Positions 9,045-19,032 of a stretch of DNA of 51,538 nucleotides are shown piece after piece. A program made the position numbers and the translations under genes. The notes below the pieces were generated by a model. That model searched no databases. It saw only the letters and a list, made by a program, of their open reading frames with translations, and had not been told where the DNA came from. This DNA comes from Streptomyces atriruber (GTDB lineage Bacteria > Actinomycetota > Actinomycetes > Streptomycetales > Streptomycetaceae), in NCBI RefSeq assembly GCF_001418325.1, contig NZ_LIPN01000026.1:1-51538 (forward strand), written 5' to 3'. Numbering within the stretch: the first letter of the stretch is position 1; the number at the start of each line of letters is the position of its first letter.

Positions 9045-9725
9045 ATGCCTCTCATTCCCGAGGAGCCTCAGATTCACGAGAGTGCCCAGGGTCCCCGCAC
9101 CGCGCCGACCCCCCGCCCCGTACCCGGCCCGCGTCCCGCGGCACCGCCGCGTCCCGGCCGTCCGGGTCCTGCCCGGCCGATGCCGCCCGCGCAGCGCACG
9201 CCGCGTGATGCGGCCGCCAAGCCCGGGCCTCCCGCCCCGGCTGTCCCCGGTCCCGCTGCTTCCGCCGCCGGTCCCGCCGCTTCCGGTGGGCCTGCTGCCG
9301 GAGTGTCGGCCGGTGGTCCCGACGCCTCGGCCTCGGTTCCGCAGATCCAGCTGATCCCGGCCTCGGCCGAGGGTGCGCTGGACGCCGCCGAGGAAGCGGT
9401 CGACCTCCTTCTCGACTCCGGGCGTGCCCCCGGCGAGGTCCTGGTGATCACCACCGGTGACCCGCACCCGTGGGCCACGCACGAGCTGTCCTTCGGTGAG
9501 GCCTCCTACTGGGCCCAGCACGAGGCGGGTGACGACGTCTTCTACGCCGACGCCGCCGCCCTGAACCGTGCCGGGTCCCGGCCCGTGGTCGTCGTCGCCC
9601 TCAACGGCGGCAGCGAGGACACCGCGGTCTCGGCCCTGCCGACGGCCCTCACCCGTGCGAGCACCCTGCTGATCGTCTGCGGCGACCCGCAGCGGATCAA
9701 CGCGATGCTGGGCGCGGGCGTCTGA
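9045..9725 (+). CDS. Conserved hypothetical protein with Pro/Ala-rich N-terminus
   Basis: A 226-residue protein. Residues 1-105 are almost entirely Pro, Ala, Gly and Arg (disordered). Residues 106-226 form a compact domain starting VPQIQLIPASAEGALDAAEEAVDLLLDSGR, with VLVITTGDPHPWA and TLLIVCGDPQRINAMLGAGV near the end. The repeated hydrophobic strand-GDP pattern suggests an alpha/beta fold resembling part of a helicase or nucleotide-binding domain, but no catalytic motif is clear. It lies 79 bases after rnhB on the same strand. I do not recognise a function. Confidence 0.7.
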   Translation: MPLIPEEPQIHESAQGPRTAPTPRPVPGPRPAAPPRPGRPGPARPMPPAQRTPRDAAAKPGPPAPAVPGPAASAAGPAASGGPAAGVSAGGPDASASVPQIQLIPASAEGALDAAEEAVDLLLDSGRAPGEVLVITTGDPHPWATHELSFGEASYWAQHEAGDDVFYADAAALNRAGSRPVVVVALNGGSEDTAVSALPTALTRASTLLIVCGDPQRINAMLGAGV

Positions 9726-9950
9726 GACGACTTCCGTCGGCCGAAGTCACGGCTGACGTGGAGCCGTTGAAGCGGAGTCGTGATCGACCGTGCGGTGGTG
9801 CCGTCAGGCGCCGACCGCGCGGGAGCGCCGTGTGACGGCCGACGTGTGCCGTGCCGGACATGGCCGGGTCGGTCGTATGCCCGTTGCGTGCCGATTGTGG
9901 CCTTCGGCCTGCGCGAGCAGGGGTGCGGGGGCGACGTGAGGACGGCGCGG

Positions 9951-10604
9951 TCAGCGTGCCGCCGCGCGGCGCAGCACATCGGAGGCAGCCCCTCCGGTGC
10001 GTATCGTCGGCACTTCGGTCCCGGTCCCGGGGAACAGCTCGGGCCGTGAACCGACGCTCGGCCGTCGGCCGCCGCGTCCCTCGCCGAGCACCTGCCAGCC
10101 GTCGGACGTCAGCGTGATGTACGCACCGCAGCGCAGCCCGTGCAGCGTGCAGGCATCCCGCAGGCCCCACATCCAGGCCCCGTCCTCCTGGGTCCAACGG
10201 GCGTCCCCCTCACGGCAGTAGAGCAACACTGCGGTACGCACGGGAGTGCGGCGCCGCAGGTCGTGCGGGATGACCCGACGCAACTGCGCGAGCAGCGCGT
10301 TGCGGAAGATCCAGCCGTCCGTCATCGTCGCGCGCCGGCTGAACGAGGCGCTCGCCCGCAGCCGTTCGTCCGGATCCAGCACGGCCACCACGGCCGTCGC
10401 CGGGGTCGGCAGATGGCGCGCGTGCAGGCCGCTGACGACCTCTCGCGGGTTGCGCAGCAAGGGAATTCCCGCTGCCGACCACTCGGCGGGCTCGAGGATC
10501 CGGGCCAGTCGGTGGGCGGAGTAGGCGGAGTCGGGGAAAAACTCGGCCGACGCCGATTGCTCCGGCATCGATACCGCGCCGGACGAGGCGAATCCGAAGG
10601 TCAC
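9951..10604 (-). CDS. Conserved hypothetical protein
   Basis: A 217-residue soluble protein with no signal peptide or membrane segment. Patterned stretches include AEFFPDSAYSAHRLARIL, AVVAVLDPDERLRASASF, GWIFRNALLAQLRRVIPHDL and RTAVLLYCREGDARWTQEDGAWMWGLRDACTLHGLRCGAYITLTSDGWQVL. The aspartate-bearing central part has a RadC/JAB-like or nuclease-like feel, but I cannot assign a family. GTG 10604 is preferred because AAGGGAGG lies immediately upstream; the open frame extends to 10664. It is divergent from recQ. Confidence 0.65.
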   Translation of the reverse strand: MTFGFASSGAVSMPEQSASAEFFPDSAYSAHRLARILEPAEWSAAGIPLLRNPREVVSGLHARHLPTPATAVVAVLDPDERLRASASFSRRATMTDGWIFRNALLAQLRRVIPHDLRRRTPVRTAVLLYCREGDARWTQEDGAWMWGLRDACTLHGLRCGAYITLTSDGWQVLGEGRGGRRPSVGSRPELFPGTGTEVPTIRTGGAASDVLRRAAAR

Positions 10605-10989
10605 GGTCCTCCCTTCGGCTACGCGCCCGTACGAGGGCGGGGTCGGTCTGGGGGAGCGCACCACGGCACGGCCCTACCGGACCACGGGCCGCACGGGGAG
10701 CGGTTCCAATTGTTCCCGCCGCGATCGCCGGGGGCAATGAACAATCGGCACCGCAAGCCGGTATCGGACGATGCGCTGCTTATATCCCTGCCCACATCGC
10801 CGCCCTTCGAGTCCTTCGGGCCGGACGGGTCCACCGCGACCTTCGGGTCGGCCGGGTTCTTCGGTTCCGCGGGGGTACGCAGGTCCGCGGGGATGCGCAC
10901 TGGCGCGAGGGCCACGCACTGCCGCGAGGGCCACGCGCGGCCCCGTGGCGGATTGGGCGATTGTCAGTGCCATCGGGTTGCATGGGGGC
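10605..10989. other. Intergenic region between the hypothetical gene and recQ
   Basis: About 385 bases without a gene I can support. It contains short GC-rich direct repeats (GCGAGGGCCACGC twice near 10911-10936, and TTCGG/TCCGCGGGG motifs) and a small AT-rich patch CTGCTTATATCC near 10777. The latter could belong to one of the divergent promoters. Open frames here encode low-complexity Pro/Asp/Lys or Gly/Ser peptides and look like chance products. Confidence 0.5.
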
Positions 10990-13149
10990 ATGGACAACCT
11001 GGAGCTCCGCACCGAAGCCGACGCCATCCTCGCCGAGCTCGTCGGCGACCCCGGGGGGTCGGCGCGGCTGCGCGAGGACCAGTGGCAGGCGGTGGCGGCA
11101 CTGGTCCAGGACCGGCGGCGCGCCCTCGTGGTGCAGCGCACCGGCTGGGGCAAGTCGGCGGTGTACTTCGTGGCGACGGCCCTGCTGCGCCGACGCGGCG
11201 CGGGCCCCACGGTGATCATCTCCCCGCTGCTCGCCCTGATGCGCAACCAGGTCGAGTCCGCGGCACGCGCAGGCATCCAGGCCCGCACCATCAACTCGGC
11301 CAACCCCGAGGAGTGGGACACCATCTACGGAGAGGTCGAGCGCGGCGAGACCGACGTCCTCCTCGTCAGCCCGGAGCGTCTCAACTCGGTGGACTTCCGT
11401 GACCAGGTGCTGCCCAAGCTCGCGGCCACCACGGGTCTGCTGGTGGTGGACGAGGCGCACTGCATCTCCGACTGGGGCCACGACTTCCGGCCGGACTACC
11501 GAAGGCTGCGGGCGATGCTCGCCGAGCTCTCGGCCGGCGTGCCGGTCCTGGCCACCACCGCGACGGCGAACGCGCGCGTGACGGCGGACGTGGCCGAGCA
11601 GCTGGGCACCGGTGCCGGTGAGGCCCTGGTGCTGCGCGGCGCGCTGGACCGCGAGAGCCTGCGCCTCGGCGTCGTCCAACTGCCCGATGCCGCGCACCGG
11701 CTGGCCTGGCTCGCCGAGCACCTGGACGAACTGCAGGGCTCCGGGATCATCTACGCCCTGACCGTCGCCGCGGCCGAGGAGGCCACCGCCTTCCTGCGGC
11801 AGCGCGGCTTCGAGGTGGCCTCCTACACGGGACGTACGGAGAACGCCGACCGGCTGCAGGCCGAGATCGACCTCCAGGAGAACCGGGTCAAGGCGCTGGT
11901 CGCCACGTCGGCGCTGGGCATGGGCTTCGACAAGCCGGACCTGGGTTTCGTGGTGCATCTCGGTTCGCCGTCCTCGCCGATCGCGTACTACCAGCAGGTG
12001 GGCCGTGCGGGGCGCGGGGTGGAGCACGCCGACGTGCTGCTGCTGCCGGGCAAGGAGGACGAGGCCATCTGGCGCTACTTCGCCGACACCGCCTTCCCGC
12101 CCGAGGCGCAGGTCCGCCAGACCCTCGCCGCCCTGGCCGACGCGGGGCGGCCGCTGTCCGTGCCGGCCCTGGAGGCCGTGGTGGAGCTCCGTCGCACCCG
12201 TCTGGAGACGATGCTGAAGGTGCTCGACGTGGACGGGGCGGTCAAGCGGGTCAAGGGCGGCTGGATCTCCACCGGCGAGCAGTGGGTCTACGACTCCGAG
12301 CGATACGCGTGGGTGGCCAGGCAGCGCCAGGCCGAGCAGCAGGCCATGCGGGACTACGTGCGCACGGACGGGTGCCGGATGGAGTTCCTGCGCCGTCAGT
12401 TGGACGACGAGGGGGCCGCCCCGTGCGGCCGGTGCGACAACTGCGCGGGTGCCTGGACCGACGCGTCCGTGTCCGAGGACGCGCTGTCGGGCGCGGCCAA
12501 GGAGCTCGACCGTCCCGGCGTCGAGGTCGAGCCGCGCAGGATGTGGCCGACGGGCATGGCGGCGCTCGGCGTCGACCTCAAGGGCCGGATTCCGGCCAAG
12601 GAGCAGTGCTCCACCGGGCGTGCGCTGGGTCGGCTGTCGGACATCGGCTGGGGCAACCGGCTGCGTCCGCTGCTGGCCGAGGGCGCGCCGGACGGGCGGG
12701 TTCCCGACGATGTCCTCAAGGCCTCGGTCGCGGTCCTCGCCGACTGGGCGCGCTCTCCCGGGGGATGGGCGAGCGACGCGGCGGACGCCGCAGCCAGGCC
12801 GGTGGGCGTCGTGGCCGTGCCGTCATTGGCCCGTCCGCAGCTCGTCGGCTCCCTCGCCCAGGGGATCGCGGACGTCGGTCGCCTCCCCTTCCTGGGGACC
12901 CTGGCGTACGAGGGTCCCGGCGGCGCGCACGCGGCGCGCCGCAGCAACTCCGCCCAGCGTCTGCGGTCGTTGTCCGACGCCTTCAGCGTCCCGGAGGAGC
13001 TGGCGGCCGCGCTGGCCGCCTCGCCGGGGCCCATCCTGCTCGTGGACGACTACACCGACTCGGGCTGGACCCTCGCGGTCGCGGCCCGCCTCCTGCGGCG
13101 GTCGGGCAGCGCGGAGGTGCTGCCGCTGGTGCTCGCCGCGGCGGGCTGA
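10990..13149 (+). CDS. RecQ-type DNA helicase with C-terminal PRTase-like domain
   Basis: A 719-residue superfamily 2 helicase. The N-terminal half has QWQAVAAL (Q motif region), VQRTGWGKSAVYF (Walker A), VDEAHCISDWGHDFRPDY (DEAH box plus the RecQ aromatic-rich loop), ATTATAN, and motif VI QVGRAGRG. A four-cysteine zinc cluster (C then CGRCDNC) follows near residue 465. No HRDC domain is visible. The last 150 residues instead end PGPILLVDDYTDSGWTL, matching the PRPP-binding loop of phosphoribosyltransferases, a fusion seen in actinobacterial RecQ proteins. It unwinds 3'-overhang and recombination intermediates. ATG 10990 begins the conserved part. Confidence 0.87.
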   Translation: MDNLELRTEADAILAELVGDPGGSARLREDQWQAVAALVQDRRRALVVQRTGWGKSAVYFVATALLRRRGAGPTVIISPLLALMRNQVESAARAGIQARTINSANPEEWDTIYGEVERGETDVLLVSPERLNSVDFRDQVLPKLAATTGLLVVDEAHCISDWGHDFRPDYRRLRAMLAELSAGVPVLATTATANARVTADVAEQLGTGAGEALVLRGALDRESLRLGVVQLPDAAHRLAWLAEHLDELQGSGIIYALTVAAAEEATAFLRQRGFEVASYTGRTENADRLQAEIDLQENRVKALVATSALGMGFDKPDLGFVVHLGSPSSPIAYYQQVGRAGRGVEHADVLLLPGKEDEAIWRYFADTAFPPEAQVRQTLAALADAGRPLSVPALEAVVELRRTRLETMLKVLDVDGAVKRVKGGWISTGEQWVYDSERYAWVARQRQAEQQAMRDYVRTDGCRMEFLRRQLDDEGAAPCGRCDNCAGAWTDASVSEDALSGAAKELDRPGVEVEPRRMWPTGMAALGVDLKGRIPAKEQCSTGRALGRLSDIGWGNRLRPLLAEGAPDGRVPDDVLKASVAVLADWARSPGGWASDAADAAARPVGVVAVPSLARPQLVGSLAQGIADVGRLPFLGTLAYEGPGGAHAARRSNSAQRLRSLSDAFSVPEELAAALAASPGPILLVDDYTDSGWTLAVAARLLRRSGSAEVLPLVLAAAG

Positions 13150-13250
13150 GCCTCCCGCTCCGAGGTCCCGCGCCGGGGTTCCCGAGCCGCTCCCGGGAAG
13201 GGAACTCGGCACGGGAGTCCGGCACGGAAATCCGGTACCGCGGCGTCAGC

Positions 13251-14198
13251 TCACGGACGGCTCGTCAGGTAGCCGCCCATGGAGGTGAAGTACTCCGTCG
13301 CGGGCAGCTCCCGGCCGTCCTCGGTCCGTACGCGCGTGATGGCCAGTCCGTGGTTGCGGCCGTTGCGGGCGTCGGCGCCCGCGACGATCACCACGCCCTC
13401 GCCCTCGCGGTAGAAGATCCGGCCCGGCGTGCCGCCGTAACGGCCCTCGGACACCACCGCGGAGACGACCTCCAGCCGCTTGCCCTTGTGGAAGGCGAAG
13501 GCGCTCGGGTAGGGCGCGGACTGGGCGCGGACCAGGCGCTCGAGGTCCTCGGCGGGCCAGTTCCAGTCGATGCGGATGTCCTCGGCGGACCGCTTGTGGA
13601 AGAAGCTCGCCTGGGAACGGTCCTGCTTGGTGAACTCCGTCTGCCCGGCGGCGATGAGGTCGAGCGCGCCGATGGTGACCGGGGCGATGAGGTCGACGGT
13701 CTTGTGGAAGAGATCGGTGGCGGTGTCCTTCGGGCCGACCGCGACCGCCTCCTGCCGGACGATGTCGCCGGCGTCGAGCTCGTCGTCCATCATGTGCGCG
13801 GTGACGCCCACTTCGGGCTCGCCGTTGATCATCGCCCAGATGATCGGGGAGAACCCGGCGTACTTCGGCAGCAGCGAGTCGTGGACGTTCAGCGTGCCGT
13901 GGCGCGGGAGGCCGAAGATGCGCGGGGGGATCCAGGTGCGCCAGTTGTTGGCGACGATGATGTCCGCGTCCGCCTCCTTGAGGCGCTCGAACAGCTCGTC
14001 GTCGTCAGGACGGTTGCGGATCAGCACCGGAACGCCGTGCTCCGCGGCGAGGTCGGCGACGGAATCGCTCCAGATCTTCTCGTACGCGTGCTCGCTCTTG
14101 GGGTGCGTCACCACCAGCGCCACGTCGTGCTCGGAGTCCAGGAGGGCTTGCAGGGTGCGGTGCCCCCAGGTCTGGTAACCGAACATGACGACCCGCAT
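13251..14198 (-). CDS. cchA: Coelichelin formyltransferase (N5-hydroxyornithine formylation)
   Basis: A 315-residue methionyl-tRNA formyltransferase-like enzyme. The formyl-THF transferase triad is visible: Asn in VANNWRTW (about residue 110), His in LNVHDSLLPKY (about 127) and Asp in DDELDAGDIV (about 165). A C-terminal OB-like part follows (YPSAFAFHKGKRLEV). In coelichelin biosynthesis this enzyme formylates N5-hydroxyornithine using 10-formyl-THF, giving the hydroxamate-forming unit loaded by NRPS module 1. It diverges from cchB across two iron boxes and is transcribed toward recQ. Length is normal and the active site intact. Confidence 0.92.
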   Translation of the reverse strand: MRVVMFGYQTWGHRTLQALLDSEHDVALVVTHPKSEHAYEKIWSDSVADLAAEHGVPVLIRNRPDDDELFERLKEADADIIVANNWRTWIPPRIFGLPRHGTLNVHDSLLPKYAGFSPIIWAMINGEPEVGVTAHMMDDELDAGDIVRQEAVAVGPKDTATDLFHKTVDLIAPVTIGALDLIAAGQTEFTKQDRSQASFFHKRSAEDIRIDWNWPAEDLERLVRAQSAPYPSAFAFHKGKRLEVVSAVVSEGRYGGTPGRIFYREGEGVVIVAGADARNGRNHGLAITRVRTEDGRELPATEYFTSMGGYLTSRP

Positions 14199-14237
14199 GG
14201 GGGTTCCTCCTCAGGGCAGGGAATGACTGACGATAAG

Positions 14238-14256
14238 TAAAGCAAGGCTTACCTTA
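14238..14256. promoter_or_regulatory. Iron box (DmdR/IdeR-type operator) for cchA
   Basis: TAAAGCAAGGCTTACCTTA matches the consensus TTAGGTTAGGCTAACCTAA at 13 of 19 positions, with the AAGGCTTACCTT core kept. It is 40 bases upstream of the cchA start on the reverse strand. It is weaker than the other boxes in this locus, but the position is right. Confidence 0.65.
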
Positions 14257-14353
14257 GTATGCAACGAGTCTACCCGGCACCCCAGTTGAAGGGGCCGGTC
14301 GCCCGTCCAGTAAGCCCCCCTGCCCGTTTTGCCCGGTCGACAGTCGCGTCGGA

Positions 14354-14372
14354 TTAGCTTAGGCTCACCTAA
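14354..14372. promoter_or_regulatory. Iron box (DmdR/IdeR-type operator) for cchB
   Basis: TTAGCTTAGGCTCACCTAA matches the 19-base iron-box consensus at 17 positions. It lies 88 bases upstream of the cchB ATG in the cchA-cchB divergent region. The Fe(II)-bound DmdR1/IdeR-type repressor is expected to bind here and shut off cchB and the downstream cchCD genes when iron is plentiful. Confidence 0.85.
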
Positions 14373-14459
14373 GTTCGAGTGGGTGGCTCTGCCGACGTGC
14401 CCGCTTTCTGTACTTTCCCCCACGCCTGACAGGCGACTTCCCCGCACGATGGGAGTGAC

Positions 14460-15812
14460 ATGTCACAGGTTCTTCCTGGCGACGACGCACCACTGGTCCA
14501 CGACCTCATTGGCATCGGCTTCGGCCCCTCCAATGTGGCGATGGCGATCGCGCTGAGCGAGCACAACGCAAGCGTCGGCAGGGAGGAGACGGTCACCGCT
14601 CACTTCTTCGAGCAGCAGTCGAGCTTCGGCTGGCACCGCGGCATGCTGATCGACGACGCGACCATGCAGGTGTCCTTCCTCAAGGACCTGGTGACGCAGC
14701 GGAACCCGACCAGTGAGTTCAGCTTCCTCTGCTACCTGAAGAGCAAGGGTCGCCTGACCGACTTCATCAACCACAAGAACCTGTTCCCGCTGCGGGTGGA
14801 GTTCCACGACTACCTGGAGTGGGCCGCCGCCAAGGTCGACGACCAGGTCTCCTACGGCCACGAGGTCGTCGGCGTCACGCCGTTCGTCCACGAAGGGGTC
14901 GTGGAGTACCTGGACGTCACGGTCCGTTCGGCGGAGGGTCTCGCGGTCCACCGGGCCCGCAACCTCGTCATAGGCACCGGCCTGCGTCCCCTCATGCCGG
15001 AAGGCGTGGAGCGCGGCGAGCACGTCTGGCACAACTCCGAACTGCTCACCAAGGTCGACGGCCTGGAGGGCACCTCGCCCTCTCGCTTCGTCGTCGTGGG
15101 CGCCGGTCAGAGCGCCGCCGAGAACGTCGCCTACCTGCACCGCCGCTTCCCCGAGGCCGAGATCTGCGCGGTCTTCTCGCGCTACGGCTACAGCCCCGCG
15201 GACGACAGCAGCTTCGCCAACCGGATCTTCGACCCCGATGCCGTCGACGAGTACTTCGACGCCCCCGAGGACGTCAAGCAGCGGCTGATGGGCTACCACG
15301 GCAACACCAACTACTCCGTGGTGGACATCGATCTGATCGACGACCTGTACCGGCAGATGTACCGGGAGAAGGTCCTCGGCACCGAGCGCCTCCGCTTCCT
15401 CAACGTGTCCCGCCTCACCGGCGTCAAGGAGACGTCCGACGGGGTCCGCGCCACCGTGAAGTCCCTCGTCACGGGCGAGGAGAACCCCGTGGACGCCGAC
15501 GTCGTGGTCTTCGCCACCGGCTACAGCCCCGCCGACCCCGTCGGCCTCCTCGGTGAGGTCGCGGACCGCTGCCTCCGCGACGACGAGGGCCGCGTCCGCG
15601 TCGAGCGCGACTACCGCGTGGCCACCGACGCCGACCTGCGGTGCGGCATCTACCTCCAGGGCGGTACGGAGCACACGCACGGCATCACGTCGTCGCTGCT
15701 GTCCAACATCGCGATCCGGGTCGGCGAGATCCTGGACTCGGTGCGCGAGCGCAGCGCCGCATCCGCCGGGGCCCGCCCGGTCGCCGGTGAGACGGGCAGC
15801 GCCGCGCGCTAG
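14460..15812 (+). CDS. cchB: L-ornithine N5-monooxygenase
   Basis: A 450-residue flavin-dependent N-hydroxylating monooxygenase of the SidA/PvdA/IucD family. Visible motifs: FAD-binding DLIGIGFGPSNVAMA (about 15), the NADPH-binding FVVVGAGQSAAENV (about 210), and the C-terminal substrate/FAD motif DVVVFATGYSP (about 350). It hydroxylates the side-chain amine of ornithine with O2 and NADPH, the first committed step to coelichelin hydroxamates. ATG 14460 is preceded by GGGAG. A strong iron box lies upstream, and its product feeds CchA and the third adenylation domain of CchH. Confidence 0.94.
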   Translation: MSQVLPGDDAPLVHDLIGIGFGPSNVAMAIALSEHNASVGREETVTAHFFEQQSSFGWHRGMLIDDATMQVSFLKDLVTQRNPTSEFSFLCYLKSKGRLTDFINHKNLFPLRVEFHDYLEWAAAKVDDQVSYGHEVVGVTPFVHEGVVEYLDVTVRSAEGLAVHRARNLVIGTGLRPLMPEGVERGEHVWHNSELLTKVDGLEGTSPSRFVVVGAGQSAAENVAYLHRRFPEAEICAVFSRYGYSPADDSSFANRIFDPDAVDEYFDAPEDVKQRLMGYHGNTNYSVVDIDLIDDLYRQMYREKVLGTERLRFLNVSRLTGVKETSDGVRATVKSLVTGEENPVDADVVVFATGYSPADPVGLLGEVADRCLRDDEGRVRVERDYRVATDADLRCGIYLQGGTEHTHGITSSLLSNIAIRVGEILDSVRERSAASAGARPVAGETGSAAR

Positions 15813-15924
15813 CCGGTCCGAGGGGCCTGTCGGCGGGACCTCCCCGTCCGCCGGGAGGCCCCGTCGGCCGTACGGCACGATCCGATCAAAGGGACAACGG
15901 ATCAAAGGGATAACGTACGTCGAC

Positions 15925-16983
15925 ATGTGCACGACTGCAGTGGAGCGCCCCGTGCCGAGGGGCGCAACGGACACCCGTCGACGGCGGGTCGTGGGGCTCG
16001 GCGTCCTCGCCGTCGTCCTGGTGATCGCGGCGGCGGTGTCGCTGGCCGTCGGGGCGCGCGCGCTGACCCCGGCCGAGGTGTGGCACGGGCTGTTCGCCGC
16101 GCCGGAATCGGACCAGCGGCTCACCGAGATCCGGCTCATCGTGCAGACCGTGCGGGTGCCGCGGACGGTGCTCGCCGTGGTGGCGGGCATCGCGCTCGGC
16201 GTCGGCGGCGCGCTGATCCAGGGATACACCCGCAACCCCATCGCGGACACGGGCCTGCTGGGCGTGAACGCCGGTGCGTCCTTCGCCGTGGTGACGGTGG
16301 TCGCCGTGTTCGGGTTCTCCAACCCGTTCCAGTACGTCTGGTTCGGCTTCGCGGGGGCGGCCGTCGCCGGTGTCGTCGTGTTCGGCCTCGCGAGCCTCGG
16401 CCGCGGGGCCGGCAATCCCCTGACGCTCGCCCTGGCCGGGCAGGGCATCACGGTGTTCCTCGCGGCGATGACCACGGCCGTCTCCCTCTCGGACCAGAAG
16501 TCCCTGAACGCACTGCGGTTCTGGAACGCGGGCTCCGTGGCCGGTGTCGGATTCGATGTGATCTGGCCGGTGACCGCGTTCATCGCGGTCGGACTCGTCC
16601 TGGCCCTGACCACGCTGCCCGCCCTCAACCTGCTCAACCTGGGCGAGGACGTGGCACGGGGGCTCGGGGTGAACATCGCGTTCAGCCGGACCGTCGGCAT
16701 CCTCGCCATCACCCTGCTGGCCGGGGCGGCGACGGCGGCCTGCGGCCCCATCGCCTTCCTCGGTCTGATGGTGGCCCACGTGGCCCGGTATCTGACCGGC
16801 CCCGACTACCGCTGGCTCGTGCCGTACGCGGGAGTGCTCGGCGCGGTCGTCCTGCTGGTCTGCGACATCGTGGGCCGACTGGTGGTGCGGCCCGCCGAGT
16901 TGGAGGCCGGGGTCGTCGTGGCCCTGCTCGGGGCTCCGTTCTTCGCGGTCCTGGTCTGGCGAGGAAAGTTCAAGAACGCATGA
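15925..16983 (+). CDS. cchC: Ferri-siderophore ABC importer permease 1
   Basis: A 352-residue FecCD-family permease with about nine or ten membrane helices. It has the family signature VRVPRTVLAVVAGIALGVGGALIQGYTRNPIADTGLLGVNAGASFAVV near the N-terminus and the coupling-helix region GPIAFLGLMVAHVARYL near residue 280. With CchD it forms the membrane channel for ferri-coelichelin uptake. ATG 15925 is chosen (AAAGGGA upstream); GTG 15952 is an alternative. Its stop overlaps the cchD start by four bases, implying translational coupling. Confidence 0.9.
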   Translation: MCTTAVERPVPRGATDTRRRRVVGLGVLAVVLVIAAAVSLAVGARALTPAEVWHGLFAAPESDQRLTEIRLIVQTVRVPRTVLAVVAGIALGVGGALIQGYTRNPIADTGLLGVNAGASFAVVTVVAVFGFSNPFQYVWFGFAGAAVAGVVVFGLASLGRGAGNPLTLALAGQGITVFLAAMTTAVSLSDQKSLNALRFWNAGSVAGVGFDVIWPVTAFIAVGLVLALTTLPALNLLNLGEDVARGLGVNIAFSRTVGILAITLLAGAATAACGPIAFLGLMVAHVARYLTGPDYRWLVPYAGVLGAVVLLVCDIVGRLVVRPAELEAGVVVALLGAPFFAVLVWRGKFKNA

Positions 16984-18041
16984 ACGAGACAGATGTGAAG
17001 CCCGCGGTGACGCCGGGCGTGCGGCTCGGCCCCATGTCGTTCGTGTGGCGGCCCTGGCTCGTCCTCGTCACGCTGCTGCTGATGACGGCGACCTTCCTGG
17101 TGTTCTGCCTGTCCATCAGCATCGGCGACTTCCCCATCGGGCTGTCCCGGGTGATCGCCACGCTGGTCGGCCGCGGTGAACAGGTCGACGAGTTCGTCAT
17201 CATGGATCTGCGGATGCCGCGGGCCCTGGCCGGACTCGTCGTGGGGATCGCGCTGGGCGTGTCCGGCGCGATCACGCAGTCGGTCGCGCGCAACCCGCTG
17301 GCCAGCCCGGACATTCTGGGGATCACCGGCGGCGCGAGCGCGGTCGCGGTGTTCTCGGTGACGGTGTCGGGCGGGACCGCCGCGGCGGTCATCGACTCCG
17401 TGGGGCTGTCGGCGGCGGCGCTCGCCGGTGGCCTCTGCACGGGCCTGCTCGTGTACTTCCTGGCGTGGCGCCGCGGGGTCGACGGCTTCCGGCTCATCCT
17501 CATCGGCATCTCGGTGAGCGCCGTGACGCAGGCGATCACCACCTGGCTCCTCGTCTCGGCCGACATCAGGGATGTGGCCCGCGCCCAGGCGTGGTTGGTC
17601 GGCTCGCTGGAGAACCGGTCCTGGGACGAGGTCTGGGTGGCGCTCTGGTGCTCGCTCGCCCTCCTGGTCGTCGTGGCCGGTGCCGCGTTCCAGTTCAAGC
17701 CGATGCATCTCGGCGACGACATCGCCGCGGGGCTCGGTGTCCGCTTCGCGCGGGTGCGTGCGGTGCTGCTGCTGTGTGCGGTGCTGTTGGCGGCCGTGGC
17801 GGTGAGCGCGGCGGGACCGGTCCCGTTCGTCGCGCTGGTGGCGCCCCAGGTGGCGATGCGGATCGCGCGCCGTCCGACGCCGCCGATGATCGCTTCCGGC
17901 CTGGTCGGGGCGCTGCTGCTGATCGGCAGTGACCTGACCGCGCGAGCGGTGCTGCCGAACAATCTCCCCGTCGGCGTGGTGACCGCCGCGATCGGCGGCC
18001 CCTTCCTCGTCTACCTGTTGGTACGGGCGAACCTCAAATAG
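16980..18041 (+). CDS. cchD: Ferri-siderophore ABC importer permease 2
   Basis: A 353-residue FecCD-family permease paralogous to CchC. It has LRMPRALAGLVVGIALGVSGAITQSVARNPLASPDILGITGGASAVAV and the conserved GPVPFVALVAPQVAMRIARR coupling segment near residue 285, with about ten hydrophobic helices. It starts with ATGA overlapping the cchC stop and works with CchC as a heterodimeric channel for ferri-coelichelin. The cchE iron box follows its stop by only a few bases, so cchE may be both a read-through target and separately started. Confidence 0.9.
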   Translation: MNETDVKPAVTPGVRLGPMSFVWRPWLVLVTLLLMTATFLVFCLSISIGDFPIGLSRVIATLVGRGEQVDEFVIMDLRMPRALAGLVVGIALGVSGAITQSVARNPLASPDILGITGGASAVAVFSVTVSGGTAAAVIDSVGLSAAALAGGLCTGLLVYFLAWRRGVDGFRLILIGISVSAVTQAITTWLLVSADIRDVARAQAWLVGSLENRSWDEVWVALWCSLALLVVVAGAAFQFKPMHLGDDIAAGLGVRFARVRAVLLLCAVLLAAVAVSAAGPVPFVALVAPQVAMRIARRPTPPMIASGLVGALLLIGSDLTARAVLPNNLPVGVVTAAIGGPFLVYLLVRANLK

Positions 18042-18048
18042 CTGGTAC

Positions 18049-18067
18049 AAAGGTGAGGCAAACCTAA
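18049..18067. promoter_or_regulatory. Iron box upstream of cchE
   Basis: AAAGGTGAGGCAAACCTAA matches the iron-box consensus at 15 of 19 positions. It lies 15 bases upstream of the cchE GTG, just after the cchD stop. The closeness to the start implies that repressor binding would block transcription initiation directly, or that the site lies over a short leader. Confidence 0.7.
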
Positions 18068-18081
18068 TATTAGGGGGGCTT

Positions 18082-18921
<840 letters not shown>

Positions 18922-18942
18922 TCCCACCGAGGAAGAGCCAGG

Positions 18943-18961
18943 TAAGGCTAGGCTAACCTCA
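18943..18961. promoter_or_regulatory. Iron box upstream of cchF
   Basis: TAAGGCTAGGCTAACCTCA matches the iron-box consensus at 16 of 19 positions, about 70 bases upstream of the cchF ATG. A second partial half-site (AAGGTAAGGTT at 18969-18979) follows, so two repressor dimers may bind side by side. Confidence 0.78.
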
Positions 18962-19032
18962 CCTCTGCAAGGTAAGGTTTGGCTGCCCTGAGACCGGGGC
19001 GCAGCGGTCAGCGCGAAAGCAAGGGAATCCGG

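Noticed and set aside
10619..10915. Reverse-strand frame of 98 codons with a repeated PADLRTPAEPKNPADPK pattern
   Set aside because: Low complexity, no convincing RBS, and it lies in the region expected to hold the divergent recQ and hypothetical-gene promoters.
13150..13250. Possible terminator between recQ and cchA
   Set aside because: Several short GC-rich complementarities exist (GTTCCC/GGGAAC, CCGAG/CTCGG), but no single stable hairpin stands out.
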